The notes under the pieces: model-generated
Seen by the model: only the letters and a program-made list of their open reading frames with translations
Told to the model about the DNA's origin: nothing
The model's database searches: none
DNA from: Dorea phocaeensis
Lineage (GTDB): Bacteria; Bacillota; Clostridia; Lachnospirales; Lachnospiraceae
DNA length: 64,000 nucleotides
Assembly: GCF_900240315.1 (NCBI RefSeq)
Contig: NZ_OEPZ01000001.1
Location: forward strand, 248,001 to 312,000
Direction of reading: 5' to 3'
Program-made: the position numbers and the translations under genes
Part shown: positions 33,498 through 42,905 of the stretch, piece by piece
How the letters are laid out: every line of letters starts with the position of its first letter
How positions within the stretch are numbered: position 1 is the first letter of the stretch

Positions 33498-36400
33498 ATG
33501 TATTTAAAGAGCATTGAGGTGCAGGGATTCAAATCCTTTGCACATAAGATCAAATTTGAATTTCATAATGGCATTACCGGTATCGTAGGTCCAAATGGAA
33601 GCGGCAAGAGCAATGTAGCTGATGCAGTACGCTGGGTACTGGGAGAACAGCGGGCTAAGCAGCTTCGAGGAGGCAATATGCAGGATGTCATTTTCTCGGG
33701 AACGGAGAACAGAAAGCCATTAAGCTATGCATCTGTAGCCATTACCCTTGACAATTCAGATCATAAGCTGCCCATTGATTATGAAGAGGTGACGGTAGCA
33801 AGAAAGCTGTACCGTTCAGGAGAGAGTGAGTATCTGATCAATGGAAGCGCCTGCCGTTTAAAAGATGTCAATGAGCTGTTCTATGATACAGGAATCGGAA
33901 AAGAAGGATATTCGATTATCGGACAGGGGCAGATTGATAAGATCTTAAGCGGAAAGCCGGAAGAACGAAGAGAATTGTTTGATGAAGCTGCCGGAATCGT
34001 TAAATTTAAACGAAGAAAGAATATTTCCCTAAAAAAACTGGAAGAAGAGCGGCAGAATCTTCTACGTGTCAATGATATTCTTGCAGAACTGGAAAAGCAG
34101 GTAGGACCACTGGAGCGTCAGGCGGAGACTGCAAAAGAATATTTGAAGAAGAAAGAATCCTTAAAGACATATGACATTAATATGTTTTTACTGGAAATGG
34201 ATCGAATAAAGGCTCAGGTTCAGGAGATTGACGGTAAGATTGGAATTACAAAAGAAGAGCTTGACGAGGCATCGGTTCGGTATGACGGTATGAAGGCGGA
34301 ATATGAAGCCGTAGAAGAGCAGGTGGATGAGATTGATGCATCCATTGAAAATGCAAAAAGTCAGTTAAGCGAGACGACCATGTTAAAGCAGCAGCTGGAG
34401 AATCAGATCGAGCTTCTGAAAGAACAGATTCACAGCGCCCGAATGAATGATGCGCATTATGATCAGCGTGCCAGAACGATTGATGAAGAGATAAAAAGCA
34501 GAGAAACTCAGTTGACAGAATTAGAGACGTCGCATGCACAGATTGAAAGCAAGATCAAGGAGCAGAAGAAGGAAGAAGATCAGGCGCGTCAGGAACTGAT
34601 TGAGATGCAGAGCCGTTTGGCATCGCTTTCAGAAGCGGTGGAAGCCAATAAGAACGAAATTATGCAGATTCTGAACAATCGGGCGTCTACAAAAGCCAAA
34701 AGTCAGCGTTATGACACGATGCTGGAACAGATCGATGTCAGAAAGGCTCGTTTAAATCAGCAGATTATTGAAGCGGAAAGCGAGGTCAGTGAACAGAAGG
34801 AGCTGTATGACAAATATCAGAAGGAATTAAAAGAGGCTTCGGAAGAAATTCTTGCACTGACAGATGAAAATACGTCCTATGAGGCGAAGATTCAAGAATT
34901 GCAGAATATCCTTGCAAAGCAGACGGAGCAGTTTCAGATTGGTCAGAAAGCTTATCATAGAGAACAGTCCAGACTGGAATCGTTAAAGAATATTACGGAG
35001 CGGTATGATGGATATGGCAATAGTATTCGGCGCGTGATGGATCAGAAAGATCGGGAATCAGCCCTTCTTGGAGTTGTTGCAGATCTAATTAAAGTGGATA
35101 AGGAATATGAGATTGCGATAGAAACAGCTCTCGGAGGGAATATTCAGAATATTGTAACCGAAGATGAGGGAACTGCAAAGCGGATGATTCAGTATTTGAA
35201 GAAAAATCGATTTGGACGGGCAACCTTCCTTCCGCTTACGAATATTCGTGGAAATTCAGGAATTGGAAGACCGGAGGCTTTGAAGGAACCTGGCGTTATT
35301 GGCACGGCTAATACGCTGGTGCAGGTGGAAGAGCGTTATCGAAAACTGGCAGATCATCTGCTTGGAAGAACACTGGTGGTAGATCATATTGATCATGGAA
35401 CGGCCATTGCCAGAAAATACAACCAGTCTCTTCGGATTGTGACATTAGAAGGAGAATTGATTAATCCAGGTGGATCCATGACAGGTGGAGCCTTTAAGAA
35501 TTCCAGCAATCTTTTGAGTCGGCGGCGTGAAATAGAAGAGTTTGAAAAGACGGTCCAAAAGCTGAAACAGGAGATGGACGAGATGGAAGCGTCATCAAAG
35601 AAGCTGCGTGCAGAGCGTGCAGGTTACTATGAAAAGACGGATGAAATCAGCGGGAAACTTCAGAAGGCTTATGTGATCCAGAATACGGCAAAGTTGAATG
35701 CTGATCAGGCGCTTGCCAAGATTCAGAGCGCAAGAGAGATGTCCAAGCAGGTACAAAAAGAAGCAGAAGAACTGGATCGACAGATTACGGATATTATGGA
35801 TAATCAGGAGTCGATCAGTGTCGAACTTGATACTTCAAAGAATCTGGAAAAAGAATTGACAGAGAAGATTGAGCAGGATCAAAAACTTCTGGATGCAGGA
35901 AAAGAAGAAGAAGCAGTAAAACTTAAGAAGGTGGAAGCGATTCACTTGGCATATGCAGGGCTGGAGCAGAAATTTGCATTTGTAATGGAAAACCAGTCCC
36001 GTATTCAGGAAGAAGTAGAGAAATTCCGGGAAGAGCTTGCAGAACTGGAAGTCAATAAAGGTGGAATGTCAGAAGAAATTCAGGCAAAGGAAGGCCAGAT
36101 TTCAGATCTTCGGCAGACGATTGAGAATTCAAAAGATCTGTTCGCTGAGATTGAATCTGAGATTGAACGATTCAAAAAAGAGAGAGAAGAGCTCAACCAG
36201 AAGCATAAGACGTTCCTGGAGAAGAGGGAAGAGCTGTCGAAGCATATGTCGCTTTTGGATAAAGAAATCTTCCGTCTGGAAAGCCAGAAAGAGGGATACG
36301 AAGAAGCTTCCGAAAAGCAGATCAATTATATGTGGGAAGAGTATGAACTGACTCTGAACCGTGCCAGAGAACTGCGGGACGCTAACCTTACGGATCTCAT

Positions 36401-37058
36401 AAAAATGAAGAAGAAGATTCAGGAATTAAAGGCAGAAATCCGGAGTCTTGGCAATGTAAATGTGAATGCGATTGAAGAATATAAGAGTGTTTCGGAGCGT
36501 TATGAGTTCCTGAAAGGGCAGCATGATGATCTGGTGGAAGCAGAAGCTACATTGGAGCAAATTGTAGAAGAACTGGACGCGGCTATGCGCAAGCAGTTTA
36601 AAGAGCAGTTTGCCAGAATTGCGTCTGAGTTCGATATGGTGTTCAAGGAATTGTTCGGCGGCGGAAAAGGAACGCTGGAATTGATGGAGGATGAAGATAT
36701 TCTGGAGGCGGGTATTAAGATCATTGCGCAGCCGCCGGGTAAGAAACTTCAGAATATGATGCAGCTTTCCGGTGGAGAGAAAGCGCTGACAGCAATTGCA
36801 CTGCTGTTTGCAATTCAGAATTTAAAACCATCGCCGTTCTGTCTTCTAGATGAGATTGAAGCGGCCTTGGATGATAATAACGTAGATCGTTTTGCGCAGT
36901 ATCTACACAAGCTGACAGAGAATACCCAGTTCATCGTGATTACGCACAGAAGAGGAACGATGACGGCAGCAGACCGTCTCTATGGAATTACCATGCAGGA
37001 GAAGGGGGTTTCGACGCTGGTATCGGTCAGCCTTTTAGAAGAAGAACTGGATCAGTAG
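33498..37058 (+). CDS. smc: Chromosome segregation protein SMC
   Basis: 1186 residues. Walker [11 protein letters not shown] at 31-40, a long coiled coil, a hinge at about 500-660 (residues [17 protein letters not shown] and [20 protein letters not shown]), a second coiled coil, then the ABC signature [15 protein letters not shown] and Walker [13 protein letters not shown]. Length matches bacterial SMC. It forms the condensin core that compacts and separates chromosomes; the partners ScpA and ScpB are not in this window. ftsY follows after 13 bases. Confidence 0.98.
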   Translation: MYLKSIEVQGFKSFAHKIKFEFHNGITGIVGPNGSGKSNVADAVRWVLGEQRAKQLRGGNMQDVIFSGTENRKPLSYASVAITLDNSDHKLPIDYEEVTVARKLYRSGESEYLINGSACRLKDVNELFYDTGIGKEGYSIIGQGQIDKILSGKPEERRELFDEAAGIVKFKRRKNISLKKLEEERQNLLRVNDILAELEKQVGPLERQAETAKEYLKKKESLKTYDINMFLLEMDRIKAQVQEIDGKIGITKEELDEASVRYDGMKAEYEAVEEQVDEIDASIENAKSQLSETTMLKQQLENQIELLKEQIHSARMNDAHYDQRARTIDEEIKSRETQLTELETSHAQIESKIKEQKKEEDQARQELIEMQSRLASLSEAVEANKNEIMQILNNRASTKAKSQRYDTMLEQIDVRKARLNQQIIEAESEVSEQKELYDKYQKELKEASEEILALTDENTSYEAKIQELQNILAKQTEQFQIGQKAYHREQSRLESLKNITERYDGYGNSIRRVMDQKDRESALLGVVADLIKVDKEYEIAIETALGGNIQNIVTEDEGTAKRMIQYLKKNRFGRATFLPLTNIRGNSGIGRPEALKEPGVIGTANTLVQVEERYRKLADHLLGRTLVVDHIDHGTAIARKYNQSLRIVTLEGELINPGGSMTGGAFKNSSNLLSRRREIEEFEKTVQKLKQEMDEMEASSKKLRAERAGYYEKTDEISGKLQKAYVIQNTAKLNADQALAKIQSAREMSKQVQKEAEELDRQITDIMDNQESISVELDTSKNLEKELTEKIEQDQKLLDAGKEEEAVKLKKVEAIHLAYAGLEQKFAFVMENQSRIQEEVEKFREELAELEVNKGGMSEEIQAKEGQISDLRQTIENSKDLFAEIESEIERFKKEREELNQKHKTFLEKREELSKHMSLLDKEIFRLESQKEGYEEASEKQINYMWEEYELTLNRARELRDANLTDLIKMKKKIQELKAEIRSLGNVNVNAIEEYKSVSERYEFLKGQHDDLVEAEATLEQIVEELDAAMRKQFKEQFARIASEFDMVFKELFGGGKGTLELMEDEDILEAGIKIIAQPPGKKLQNMMQLSGGEKALTAIALLFAIQNLKPSPFCLLDEIEAALDDNNVDRFAQYLHKLTENTQFIVITHRRGTMTAADRLYGITMQEKGVSTLVSVSLLEEELDQ

Positions 37059-37086
37059 AGAAAGAAGAAAGATGAGGGATGAGCAT

Positions 37087-38037
37087 ATGGCAGAAGAGCA
37101 GAAAGAGAAAAAAGGATTTTTCAGCCGTCTGGTGTCCGGGCTTAGTAAGACGCGAGCGAATATCGTATCTGGCATGGACAGCATTTTCAATGGCTTTAGT
37201 CACATCAATGAAGATTTTTATGAGGAACTGGAAGAAGTTTTAATCATGGGAGATTTGGGTGTGCAGGCAACCTATGACATTTTAGACGATCTTCGGGCAA
37301 AAGTGAAAGAACGTCATATTAAGGAACCGGCTGACTGCCGACAGATTCTGATTGACAGCATCAAAGAGCAGATGAATGTAGGCGAGACCGCCTACGAATT
37401 CGAGGAGAAGCAGTCCGTCGTGATGGTAATTGGTGTGAACGGTGTCGGCAAGACGACGACCATCGGAAAGCTGGCTGGCAAACTTCGCTCAGATGGGAAA
37501 AAAGTTATCCTCGCGGCGGCCGATACGTTCCGTGCAGCGGCCGGAGAGCAGCTTAAGGAATGGGCAGACCGTGCACAAGCGGAACTCATAGGCGGACAGG
37601 AAGGGTCAGATCCTGCAGCTGTTGTATATGATGCGGTTGCGGCAGCAAAGGCGCGACATGCAGATGTGTTACTCTGTGATACGGCGGGACGTCTTCACAA
37701 TAAGAAAAATTTAATGGAAGAATTACGTAAGATGAATCGGATTATTGACCGTGAGTACCCAGAAGCCTTCCGGGAGACGCTGGCAGTGTTAGATGCTACC
37801 ACGGGTCAGAATGCGCTGCAGCAGGCCAAAGAATTCAACGAGGTGGCCGATATTACGGGAATTATTCTCACTAAAATGGATGGAACTGCCAAAGGCGGAA
37901 TTGCAGTGGCTATTCAGGCGGAGCTTGGAATCCCGGTGAAATATATTGGAGTAGGAGAGACTATAGACGATTTGCAGAAATTTGATGCAGATGCGTTTGT
38001 ACGGGCTTTGTTTGATCAACCAAAAGAGGAGGAATAA
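37087..38037 (+). CDS. ftsY: Signal recognition particle receptor FtsY
   Basis: 316 residues if started at ATG 37087, which has GAGGGA at 37076-37081 upstream; ATG 37072 would add five residues and cannot be excluded. NG domain of the SRP GTPases: GVNGVGKTTTIGKLAGKL (P-loop), DTFRAAAGEQL, DTAGRLHNKKNLMEEL, and TKMDGTAKGG (G4). The N-terminal acidic A region is short, as in most Firmicutes. It docks SRP-ribosome complexes at the membrane. Confidence 0.96.
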   Translation: MAEEQKEKKGFFSRLVSGLSKTRANIVSGMDSIFNGFSHINEDFYEELEEVLIMGDLGVQATYDILDDLRAKVKERHIKEPADCRQILIDSIKEQMNVGETAYEFEEKQSVVMVIGVNGVGKTTTIGKLAGKLRSDGKKVILAAADTFRAAAGEQLKEWADRAQAELIGGQEGSDPAAVVYDAVAAAKARHADVLLCDTAGRLHNKKNLMEELRKMNRIIDREYPEAFRETLAVLDATTGQNALQQAKEFNEVADITGIILTKMDGTAKGGIAVAIQAELGIPVKYIGVGETIDDLQKFDADAFVRALFDQPKEEE

Positions 38038-38040
38038 GAG

Positions 38041-39255
38041 ATGTTGACATTGGAAAAATTTGAACAGGCAAGTGAATTGGTCAAGAAGGTTACCCTTCCA
38101 ACCAAACTGGTATACAGTGAGTATCTGAGCAAACAGACAGAAGGGAAGATCTATCTGAAGCCGGAAAATATGCAGTATACAGGAGCGTATAAAGTACGTG
38201 GAGCATATTATAAGATCAGTACCATGAGCGAAGAAGAAAGATCCCGTGGACTGATCACTGCATCGGCAGGAAATCATGCACAGGGCGTTGCTTATGCGGC
38301 TCAGAAGTTCGGATGCAAGGCGACGATCGTTATGCCTACGGTGACCCCGTTGATCAAAGTAAATCGTACGAAAAGCTATGGAGCAGAAGTCGTGCTTCAT
38401 GGAGACGTCTATGATGATGCATGTGCTTACGCACTGAAGCTGGCAGAAGAGCATGGCTATACGTTTGTTCATCCATTTGACGACCTGGATGTAGCAACCG
38501 GACAGGGCAGCATTGCAATGGAGATTGTACAGGAATTGCCTACGGTAGACTATATTCTTTGTCCGATCGGCGGAGGCGGACTGATTACGGGTGTGTCTAC
38601 CCTTGCTAAAATGCTGAATCCGAAGATTAAGGTAATCGGTGTGGAGCCTGCGGCGGCAGCCAGCATGACGGCGGCTATTCAGGCAGGAGAACCAGTGACG
38701 TTAGAAAGCGCCAATACCATTGCCGATGGTACAGCGGTTAAGAGAGTAGGAGAAAATATTTTCCCATATGCGCAGGAGAATATTGATCGGATTATCACAG
38801 TGGAAGATGATGAATTAATTGGCGCATTCCTTGATATGGTTGAGAATCATAAGATGGTCGTAGAGAATTCAGGACTTCTTACGGTAGCGGCATTAAAGCA
38901 GCTTGACCTGAAAGGGAAAAAGGCAGTGTCTGTGTTAAGCGGTGGTAATATGGATGTGATTACCATGTCTTCGATCGTACAGCATGGATTGATTCAGAGA
39001 GATCGAATCTTCTCTGTATCCGTTCTTCTTCCAGATAAGGCAGGAGAGCTGGTACGTGTGGCATCTACCATTGCCAATGCCAACGGAAATGTTATTAAAC
39101 TGGAGCACAATCAGTTCGTCAGCACCAACCGTAATGCGGCAGTAGAACTTCGGATTACGATGGAAGCGTTTGGAACGGAGCATAAGCACGAGATTATGAA
39201 AGCTTTAGAAGACGAGGGGCTGCGTCCAAGAGAGATTGGAGCAAAATTATATTAA
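38041..39255 (+). CDS. ilvA: Threonine ammonia-lyase (with C-terminal ACT domain)
   Basis: 404 residues; GAGGAGG in the ftsY tail precedes ATG 38041. PLP fold type II: the Schiff-base lysine is K51 in TGAYKVRGA (SFKxRGA in many relatives), the phosphate cup is CPIGGGGLITG. It converts threonine to 2-oxobutanoate and ammonia. Residues about 325-404 form an ACT-like domain (FSVSVLLPDKAGELVRVAS). The length fits the medium form (TIGR01127-like), which can be biosynthetic or catabolic. Last gene of the rnc operon; unrelated function suggests simple read-through grouping. Confidence 0.92.
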   Translation: MLTLEKFEQASELVKKVTLPTKLVYSEYLSKQTEGKIYLKPENMQYTGAYKVRGAYYKISTMSEEERSRGLITASAGNHAQGVAYAAQKFGCKATIVMPTVTPLIKVNRTKSYGAEVVLHGDVYDDACAYALKLAEEHGYTFVHPFDDLDVATGQGSIAMEIVQELPTVDYILCPIGGGGLITGVSTLAKMLNPKIKVIGVEPAAAASMTAAIQAGEPVTLESANTIADGTAVKRVGENIFPYAQENIDRIITVEDDELIGAFLDMVENHKMVVENSGLLTVAALKQLDLKGKKAVSVLSGGNMDVITMSSIVQHGLIQRDRIFSVSVLLPDKAGELVRVASTIANANGNVIKLEHNQFVSTNRNAAVELRITMEAFGTEHKHEIMKALEDEGLRPREIGAKLY

Positions 39256-39269
39256 TACAGAAAAAGAAG

Positions 39270-39298
39270 CGAGGGCGTCGGTTGTACCGGCGCCCTCG
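39270..39298 (+). terminator. GC-rich hairpin after ilvA
   Basis: Stem CGAGGGCGTCGGT (39270-39282) / ACCGGCGCCCTCG (39286-39298), one G-T pair, 3-base loop. The tail lacks a long T run, so termination efficiency is uncertain. Confidence 0.65.
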
Positions 39299-39392
39299 TA
39301 GTTGTAGCTCCTTTGGTTCTGTTATAAGGGGCAGAAAAGGAAGGGACAATAGAAAGTCGGGAAAATCATTGACAATTCTATATCACTTTATC

Positions 39393-39430
39393 TTGACATA
39401 GCGCTGAAGAAGTGTATAATTGTATACAAT
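39393..39430 (+). promoter_or_regulatory. Promoter with GntR-type operator before the citrate synthase-like operon
   Basis: TTGACA (39393-39398) and TATAAT (39415-39420) with a 16-base spacer; a second TTGACA lies at 39369. ATTGTATACAAT (39419-39430) is a perfect 12-base palindrome whose core TTGTATACAA equals the operator core of GntR family repressors. It overlaps the -10 box and start site, so a bound repressor would block transcription. A GntR-family gene is the second gene of this operon. Confidence 0.8.
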
Positions 39431-39462
39431 GATACAACATGAAAGAAAGAGAGAGAACGAAG

Positions 39463-40854
39463 ATGGAGAATCGAAAAGTATATCTGGATAAACATACGAA
39501 TCTGCTGCAGTTAGAAGAGCACATGTATCCGCTGGTGGATGTGGATACTCCGAACGTATTCCGTAATCTCTTTCACTATGATGAGATTCCGAAGATTGCG
39601 TTTAATGACAGAATCGTACCACACAGTATGCCGGATGAAATCTGGATTACAGATACCACGTTCCGGGATGGACAGCAGTCACGGGCGCCTTACAGTACGG
39701 AGCAGATTGTGAAAATTTATGATTATTTTCATCAGCTTGGAGGACCAAAAGGAAAGATCCGTCAGAGTGAATTTTTCCTGTACAGCAAAAAAGACAGGGA
39801 CGCTGTCTATAAATGTATGGAGAAAGGATATCAGTTCCCGGAGATTACCAGTTGGATCCGCGCCAATAAGAAAGATTTTGAATTGGTAAAAGAGATTGGA
39901 ATGAAAGAAACGGGAATTTTAGTCAGCTGTTCGGATTATCATATTTTCTACAAGATGAAAATGACCAGGCGGGAATGTATGGATCACTATTTATCTGTAG
40001 TAAGAGAATGCCTGGAGACAGGAATAAGTCCGAGATGTCATTTGGAAGATATTACCCGTTCGGACATTTATGGATTTGTGATTCCATTCTGCTTGGAACT
40101 TATGAATCTGATGAAGGAATATCAGATTCCGGTGAAAATCCGTGTCTGTGACACGATGGGATATGGAGTTAATTATCCGGGAGCGGTGATCCCAAGATCG
40201 ATTCCTGGAATTATCTATGGACTTCGTGTACATGCAGGGGTTCCAAGTGAACTGATTGAGTTCCATGGGCACAATGATTTCTATAAAGCAGTCAGCAATT
40301 CTACGACTGCATGGCTTTACGGAGCAAGCGGCGTGAACTGCTCTTTGTTTGGAATCGGGGAGCGCACCGGGAATACGCCTCTGGAGGCTATGGTATTTGA
40401 GTACGCACAGCTTCGAGGTACGTTAGATGGTATGGATACCAAAGTTATTACGGAACTGGCAGAGTATTATGAGAAAGAAATCGGATACTGTATACCATCC
40501 AGAACGCCCTTTGTTGGAAAGAACTTCAATGTAACAAGAGCAGGAATTCATGCAGACGGTCTATTGAAAAATGAAGAGATTTATAATATTTTTGATACGG
40601 AAAAGTTCCTTGGAAAGCCACCGCTTGTAGCAGTATCCAACACATCCGGTCTGGCGGGAATTGCTCATTGGATCAATACCTGGTTTTGTCTTTCAAAAGA
40701 AAAGCAGGTGGATAAAAGTTCCGAATTGGTTCGGATGGTGAAAGCCTGGGTGGACAAAGAATATGAAAGCGGTCGTGTGACGGTGCTTACGGATGAGGAA
40801 TTGCTGCAGGTGATTGACGATGCGTGCAAGACGCTTGGCATAGAACTTGTCTAA
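39463..40854 (+). CDS. Probable citrate (Re)-synthase, of the isopropylmalate/homocitrate synthase family
   Basis: 463 residues from ATG 39463 (an in-frame ATG at 39439 is less likely). An HMGL-like TIM-barrel enzyme: DTTFRDGQQSRAPYS, the metal-binding EFHGHNDFYKAVSNS, and FGIGERTGNTPLEAM. The DmpG/LeuA-type C-terminal allosteric domain of IPMS is absent; the protein ends shortly after the barrel. Family members that lack that domain and sit beside icd include the Re-type citrate synthase of Clostridium kluyveri. Neighbouring isocitrate dehydrogenase makes citrate formation from oxaloacetate and acetyl-CoA the likely reaction, feeding 2-oxoglutarate for glutamate. Aconitase is not in the window. 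The alternatives are homocitrate or isopropylmalate synthase. Confidence 0.72.
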   Translation: MENRKVYLDKHTNLLQLEEHMYPLVDVDTPNVFRNLFHYDEIPKIAFNDRIVPHSMPDEIWITDTTFRDGQQSRAPYSTEQIVKIYDYFHQLGGPKGKIRQSEFFLYSKKDRDAVYKCMEKGYQFPEITSWIRANKKDFELVKEIGMKETGILVSCSDYHIFYKMKMTRRECMDHYLSVVRECLETGISPRCHLEDITRSDIYGFVIPFCLELMNLMKEYQIPVKIRVCDTMGYGVNYPGAVIPRSIPGIIYGLRVHAGVPSELIEFHGHNDFYKAVSNSTTAWLYGASGVNCSLFGIGERTGNTPLEAMVFEYAQLRGTLDGMDTKVITELAEYYEKEIGYCIPSRTPFVGKNFNVTRAGIHADGLLKNEEIYNIFDTEKFLGKPPLVAVSNTSGLAGIAHWINTWFCLSKEKQVDKSSELVRMVKAWVDKEYESGRVTVLTDEELLQVIDDACKTLGIELV

Positions 40855-40926
40855 GTAATCATAGGAGTATTTTATGATCTTTCAGGAGGCTGAAAGAGAA
40901 GGTTTGAAAGAAAAAGAGGAAAAGAG

Positions 40927-41574
40927 ATGGAAGAATATCAGGATCAGTCCCTTCGGGGAAAGGTATTTCAAAGACTGAGAGAAGATATTTTATCTGGTGT
41001 TTATCAGGAAAATGATGAATTAAGAGAGGTGTCTATCGGAGAGGAATTAGGAGTCAGCAGAACGCCGGTCAGAGAAGCTCTGCGTCAGTTGGAGCTGGAA
41101 GGTCTGGTGACGATCGTTCCAAACAAGGGCGCTTATGTAAAAGGAATCACCAAAAAAGATGTCCATGATATCTATAAGATTCGCTCTCTTCTGGAAGGCT
41201 TATGTGCCAAGTGGGCGACAGTGCATATTACCGATCAGCAGATCGAGGAACTGGAAGAAATCGTTCTGTTATCCGAATTTCATTTGAAGAAACAAGGACA
41301 GAGAAAAGCAAAACAAGTATCAGATCTTGACGGAAAGTTTCATAAGGTCTTGTATGAGGCGTCTAATAGTCGTATACTGGAACATGTATTATCCGATTTT
41401 CATAAGTATGTCAAGATGGCGAGAACCATGTCGGTAGGAGAAAAAGAGCGGGCGGAGAAGTCCATTGATGAGCATCGGGCAATTCTGGAGGCGATTCGGA
41501 AAAAGGATGCTAATCTGGCGGAACGGCTTGCTAACCAGCATATTATGAATGTGATGGAGAATCTGCATCTGTAA
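40927..41574 (+). CDS. GntR-family (FadR/FCD subgroup) transcriptional regulator
   Basis: 215 residues. The N-terminal winged helix includes LRGKVFQRLREDILSG and EELGVSRTPVREALRQLELEG. The C-terminal FCD domain has the metal-ligand pattern D..H.. in DLDGKFHKVLYEASNS, EHRAILEAIR and NQHIMNVME. FCD regulators bind small organic acids. It is placed between the citrate synthase-like gene and icd, and a GntR-type palindrome overlaps the operon promoter at 39419-39430. Autoregulation of the whole unit, perhaps by citrate or 2-oxoglutarate, is the simplest reading. A small hairpin with GAGG loop at 40878-40897 lies before it. Confidence 0.92.
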   Translation: MEEYQDQSLRGKVFQRLREDILSGVYQENDELREVSIGEELGVSRTPVREALRQLELEGLVTIVPNKGAYVKGITKKDVHDIYKIRSLLEGLCAKWATVHITDQQIEELEEIVLLSEFHLKKQGQRKAKQVSDLDGKFHKVLYEASNSRILEHVLSDFHKYVKMARTMSVGEKERAEKSIDEHRAILEAIRKKDANLAERLANQHIMNVMENLHL

Positions 41575-41619
41575 AAGATGCATCAGATTGAAACGAAGAG
41601 AAAAGGAGAAGGAAAGCAG

Positions 41620-42816
41620 ATGGCGAAGATTAAGATGACGACTCCGATTGTGGAGATGGATGGAGATGAAATGACCCGGATTCTTTGGAAGATGATTAAA
41701 GAGAATCTTCTGGAGCCATTTATTGAACTGAATACAGAATACTATGATTTGGGATTGGAGCACAGAAATGAGACCAATGACCAGGTGACGATCGACTCCG
41801 CAAATGCGACAAAGAAGTATAAAGTGGCGGTGAAATGTGCGACAATTACGCCAAATGCTGCCCGTATGGAAGAATACGATCTGAAAGAGATGTGGAAAAG
41901 TCCAAACGGTACCATTCGTGCGATTTTAGACGGAACGGTATTCCGTGCGCCGATCGTTGTGAAGGGAATTGAGCCTTGCGTGAAGAACTGGAAGAAGCCG
42001 ATCACCATTGCAAGACATGCATATGGAGATGTTTACAAGGGATCCGAGATGAAGATTCCGGGAGCAGGAAAGGTAGAGCTTGTCTATACGGCAGAAGATG
42101 GGTCTGAGACGAGAGAACTGGTACATAACTTCGCAGGAGCCGGAATTGTGCAGGGAATGCACAACTTAAATGGTTCTATTGAGAGTTTCGCAAGAAGCTG
42201 CTTTAGTTATGCGCTGGATACCAAGCAGGATCTGTGGTTTGCAACCAAGGATACCATCTCTAAGAAATATGACCATACTTTTAAGGATATTTTCCAGGAG
42301 ATTTATGACGCAGAATACAAAGAAAAATTTAAGACAGCTGGAATTGAATATTTCTATACATTGATTGATGATGCGGTAGCTCGTGTAATGAAGTCAGAAG
42401 GCGGATATATCTGGGCATGTAAGAACTATGACGGTGATGTTATGAGCGATATGGTTTCTTCTGCATTTGGCTCTTTGGCTATGATGACGTCCGTATTAGT
42501 GTCTCCAGAAGGGTATTATGAGTATGAGGCAGCTCATGGAACCGTGCAGCGTCATTATTATAAGCACCTGAAAGGGGAAGAGACCTCTACGAACTCTGTG
42601 GCAACCATCTTTGCCTGGACAGGAGCATTGAGAAAGCGCGGAGAAATGGATGGGAATACAGAATTAATGGCATTTGCAGACAAGCTTGAAAAGGCAACGA
42701 TCGATACCATTGAAGAAGGCAAGATGACCAAGGATCTGGCATTGATTACGACAATTCCAAATCCAACTGTATTAAACAGTGAAGCATTTATCAAAGCGAT
42801 TGCAGAAAAACTGTAA
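41620..42816 (+). CDS. icd: Isocitrate dehydrogenase (NADP-type, eukaryote-like form)
   Basis: 398 residues from ATG 41620 (AAAAGGAGAAGG upstream); the frame from 41578 begins at the repressor stop and adds 14 residues unlike the family. The type II IDH signature is clear: [30 protein letters not shown], the substrate-binding [20 protein letters not shown], and [12 protein letters not shown]. It converts isocitrate to 2-oxoglutarate with NADP. Followed by a strong terminator shared with the converging ABC-F gene. With the upstream citrate synthase-like enzyme it forms a short oxidative arm to glutamate. Confidence 0.96.
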   Translation: MAKIKMTTPIVEMDGDEMTRILWKMIKENLLEPFIELNTEYYDLGLEHRNETNDQVTIDSANATKKYKVAVKCATITPNAARMEEYDLKEMWKSPNGTIRAILDGTVFRAPIVVKGIEPCVKNWKKPITIARHAYGDVYKGSEMKIPGAGKVELVYTAEDGSETRELVHNFAGAGIVQGMHNLNGSIESFARSCFSYALDTKQDLWFATKDTISKKYDHTFKDIFQEIYDAEYKEKFKTAGIEYFYTLIDDAVARVMKSEGGYIWACKNYDGDVMSDMVSSAFGSLAMMTSVLVSPEGYYEYEAAHGTVQRHYYKHLKGEETSTNSVATIFAWTGALRKRGEMDGNTELMAFADKLEKATIDTIEEGKMTKDLALITTIPNPTVLNSEAFIKAIAEKL

Positions 42817-42855
42817 TACCTGCAAAAATTGTAAAGGGTTATAAACATTAAACAT

Positions 42856-42898
42856 AATTTGGGACGGAGTAAAATGAAACTTTACTCCGTCCCAAATT
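42856..42898. terminator. Bidirectional intrinsic terminator between icd and the ABC-F gene
   Basis: Perfect 18-base-pair stem 42856-42873 / 42881-42898 (AATTTGGGACGGAGTAAA with its complement), 7-base loop; A/T-rich ends on both sides serve both strands. Confidence 0.9.
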
Positions 42899-42905
42899 GA
42901 ATTCT

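Noticed and set aside
40878-40897. Hairpin TCTTTCAG-GAGG-CTGAAAGA
   Set aside because: Clean 8-base-pair stem, but no T-tract, no clear partner and no link to the start codon spacing; too little to claim a function.
40872-40990. 34-codon frame MIFQEAEREGL... before the GntR gene
   Set aside because: It runs into the regulator gene in another frame and has no recognisable product; probably chance.
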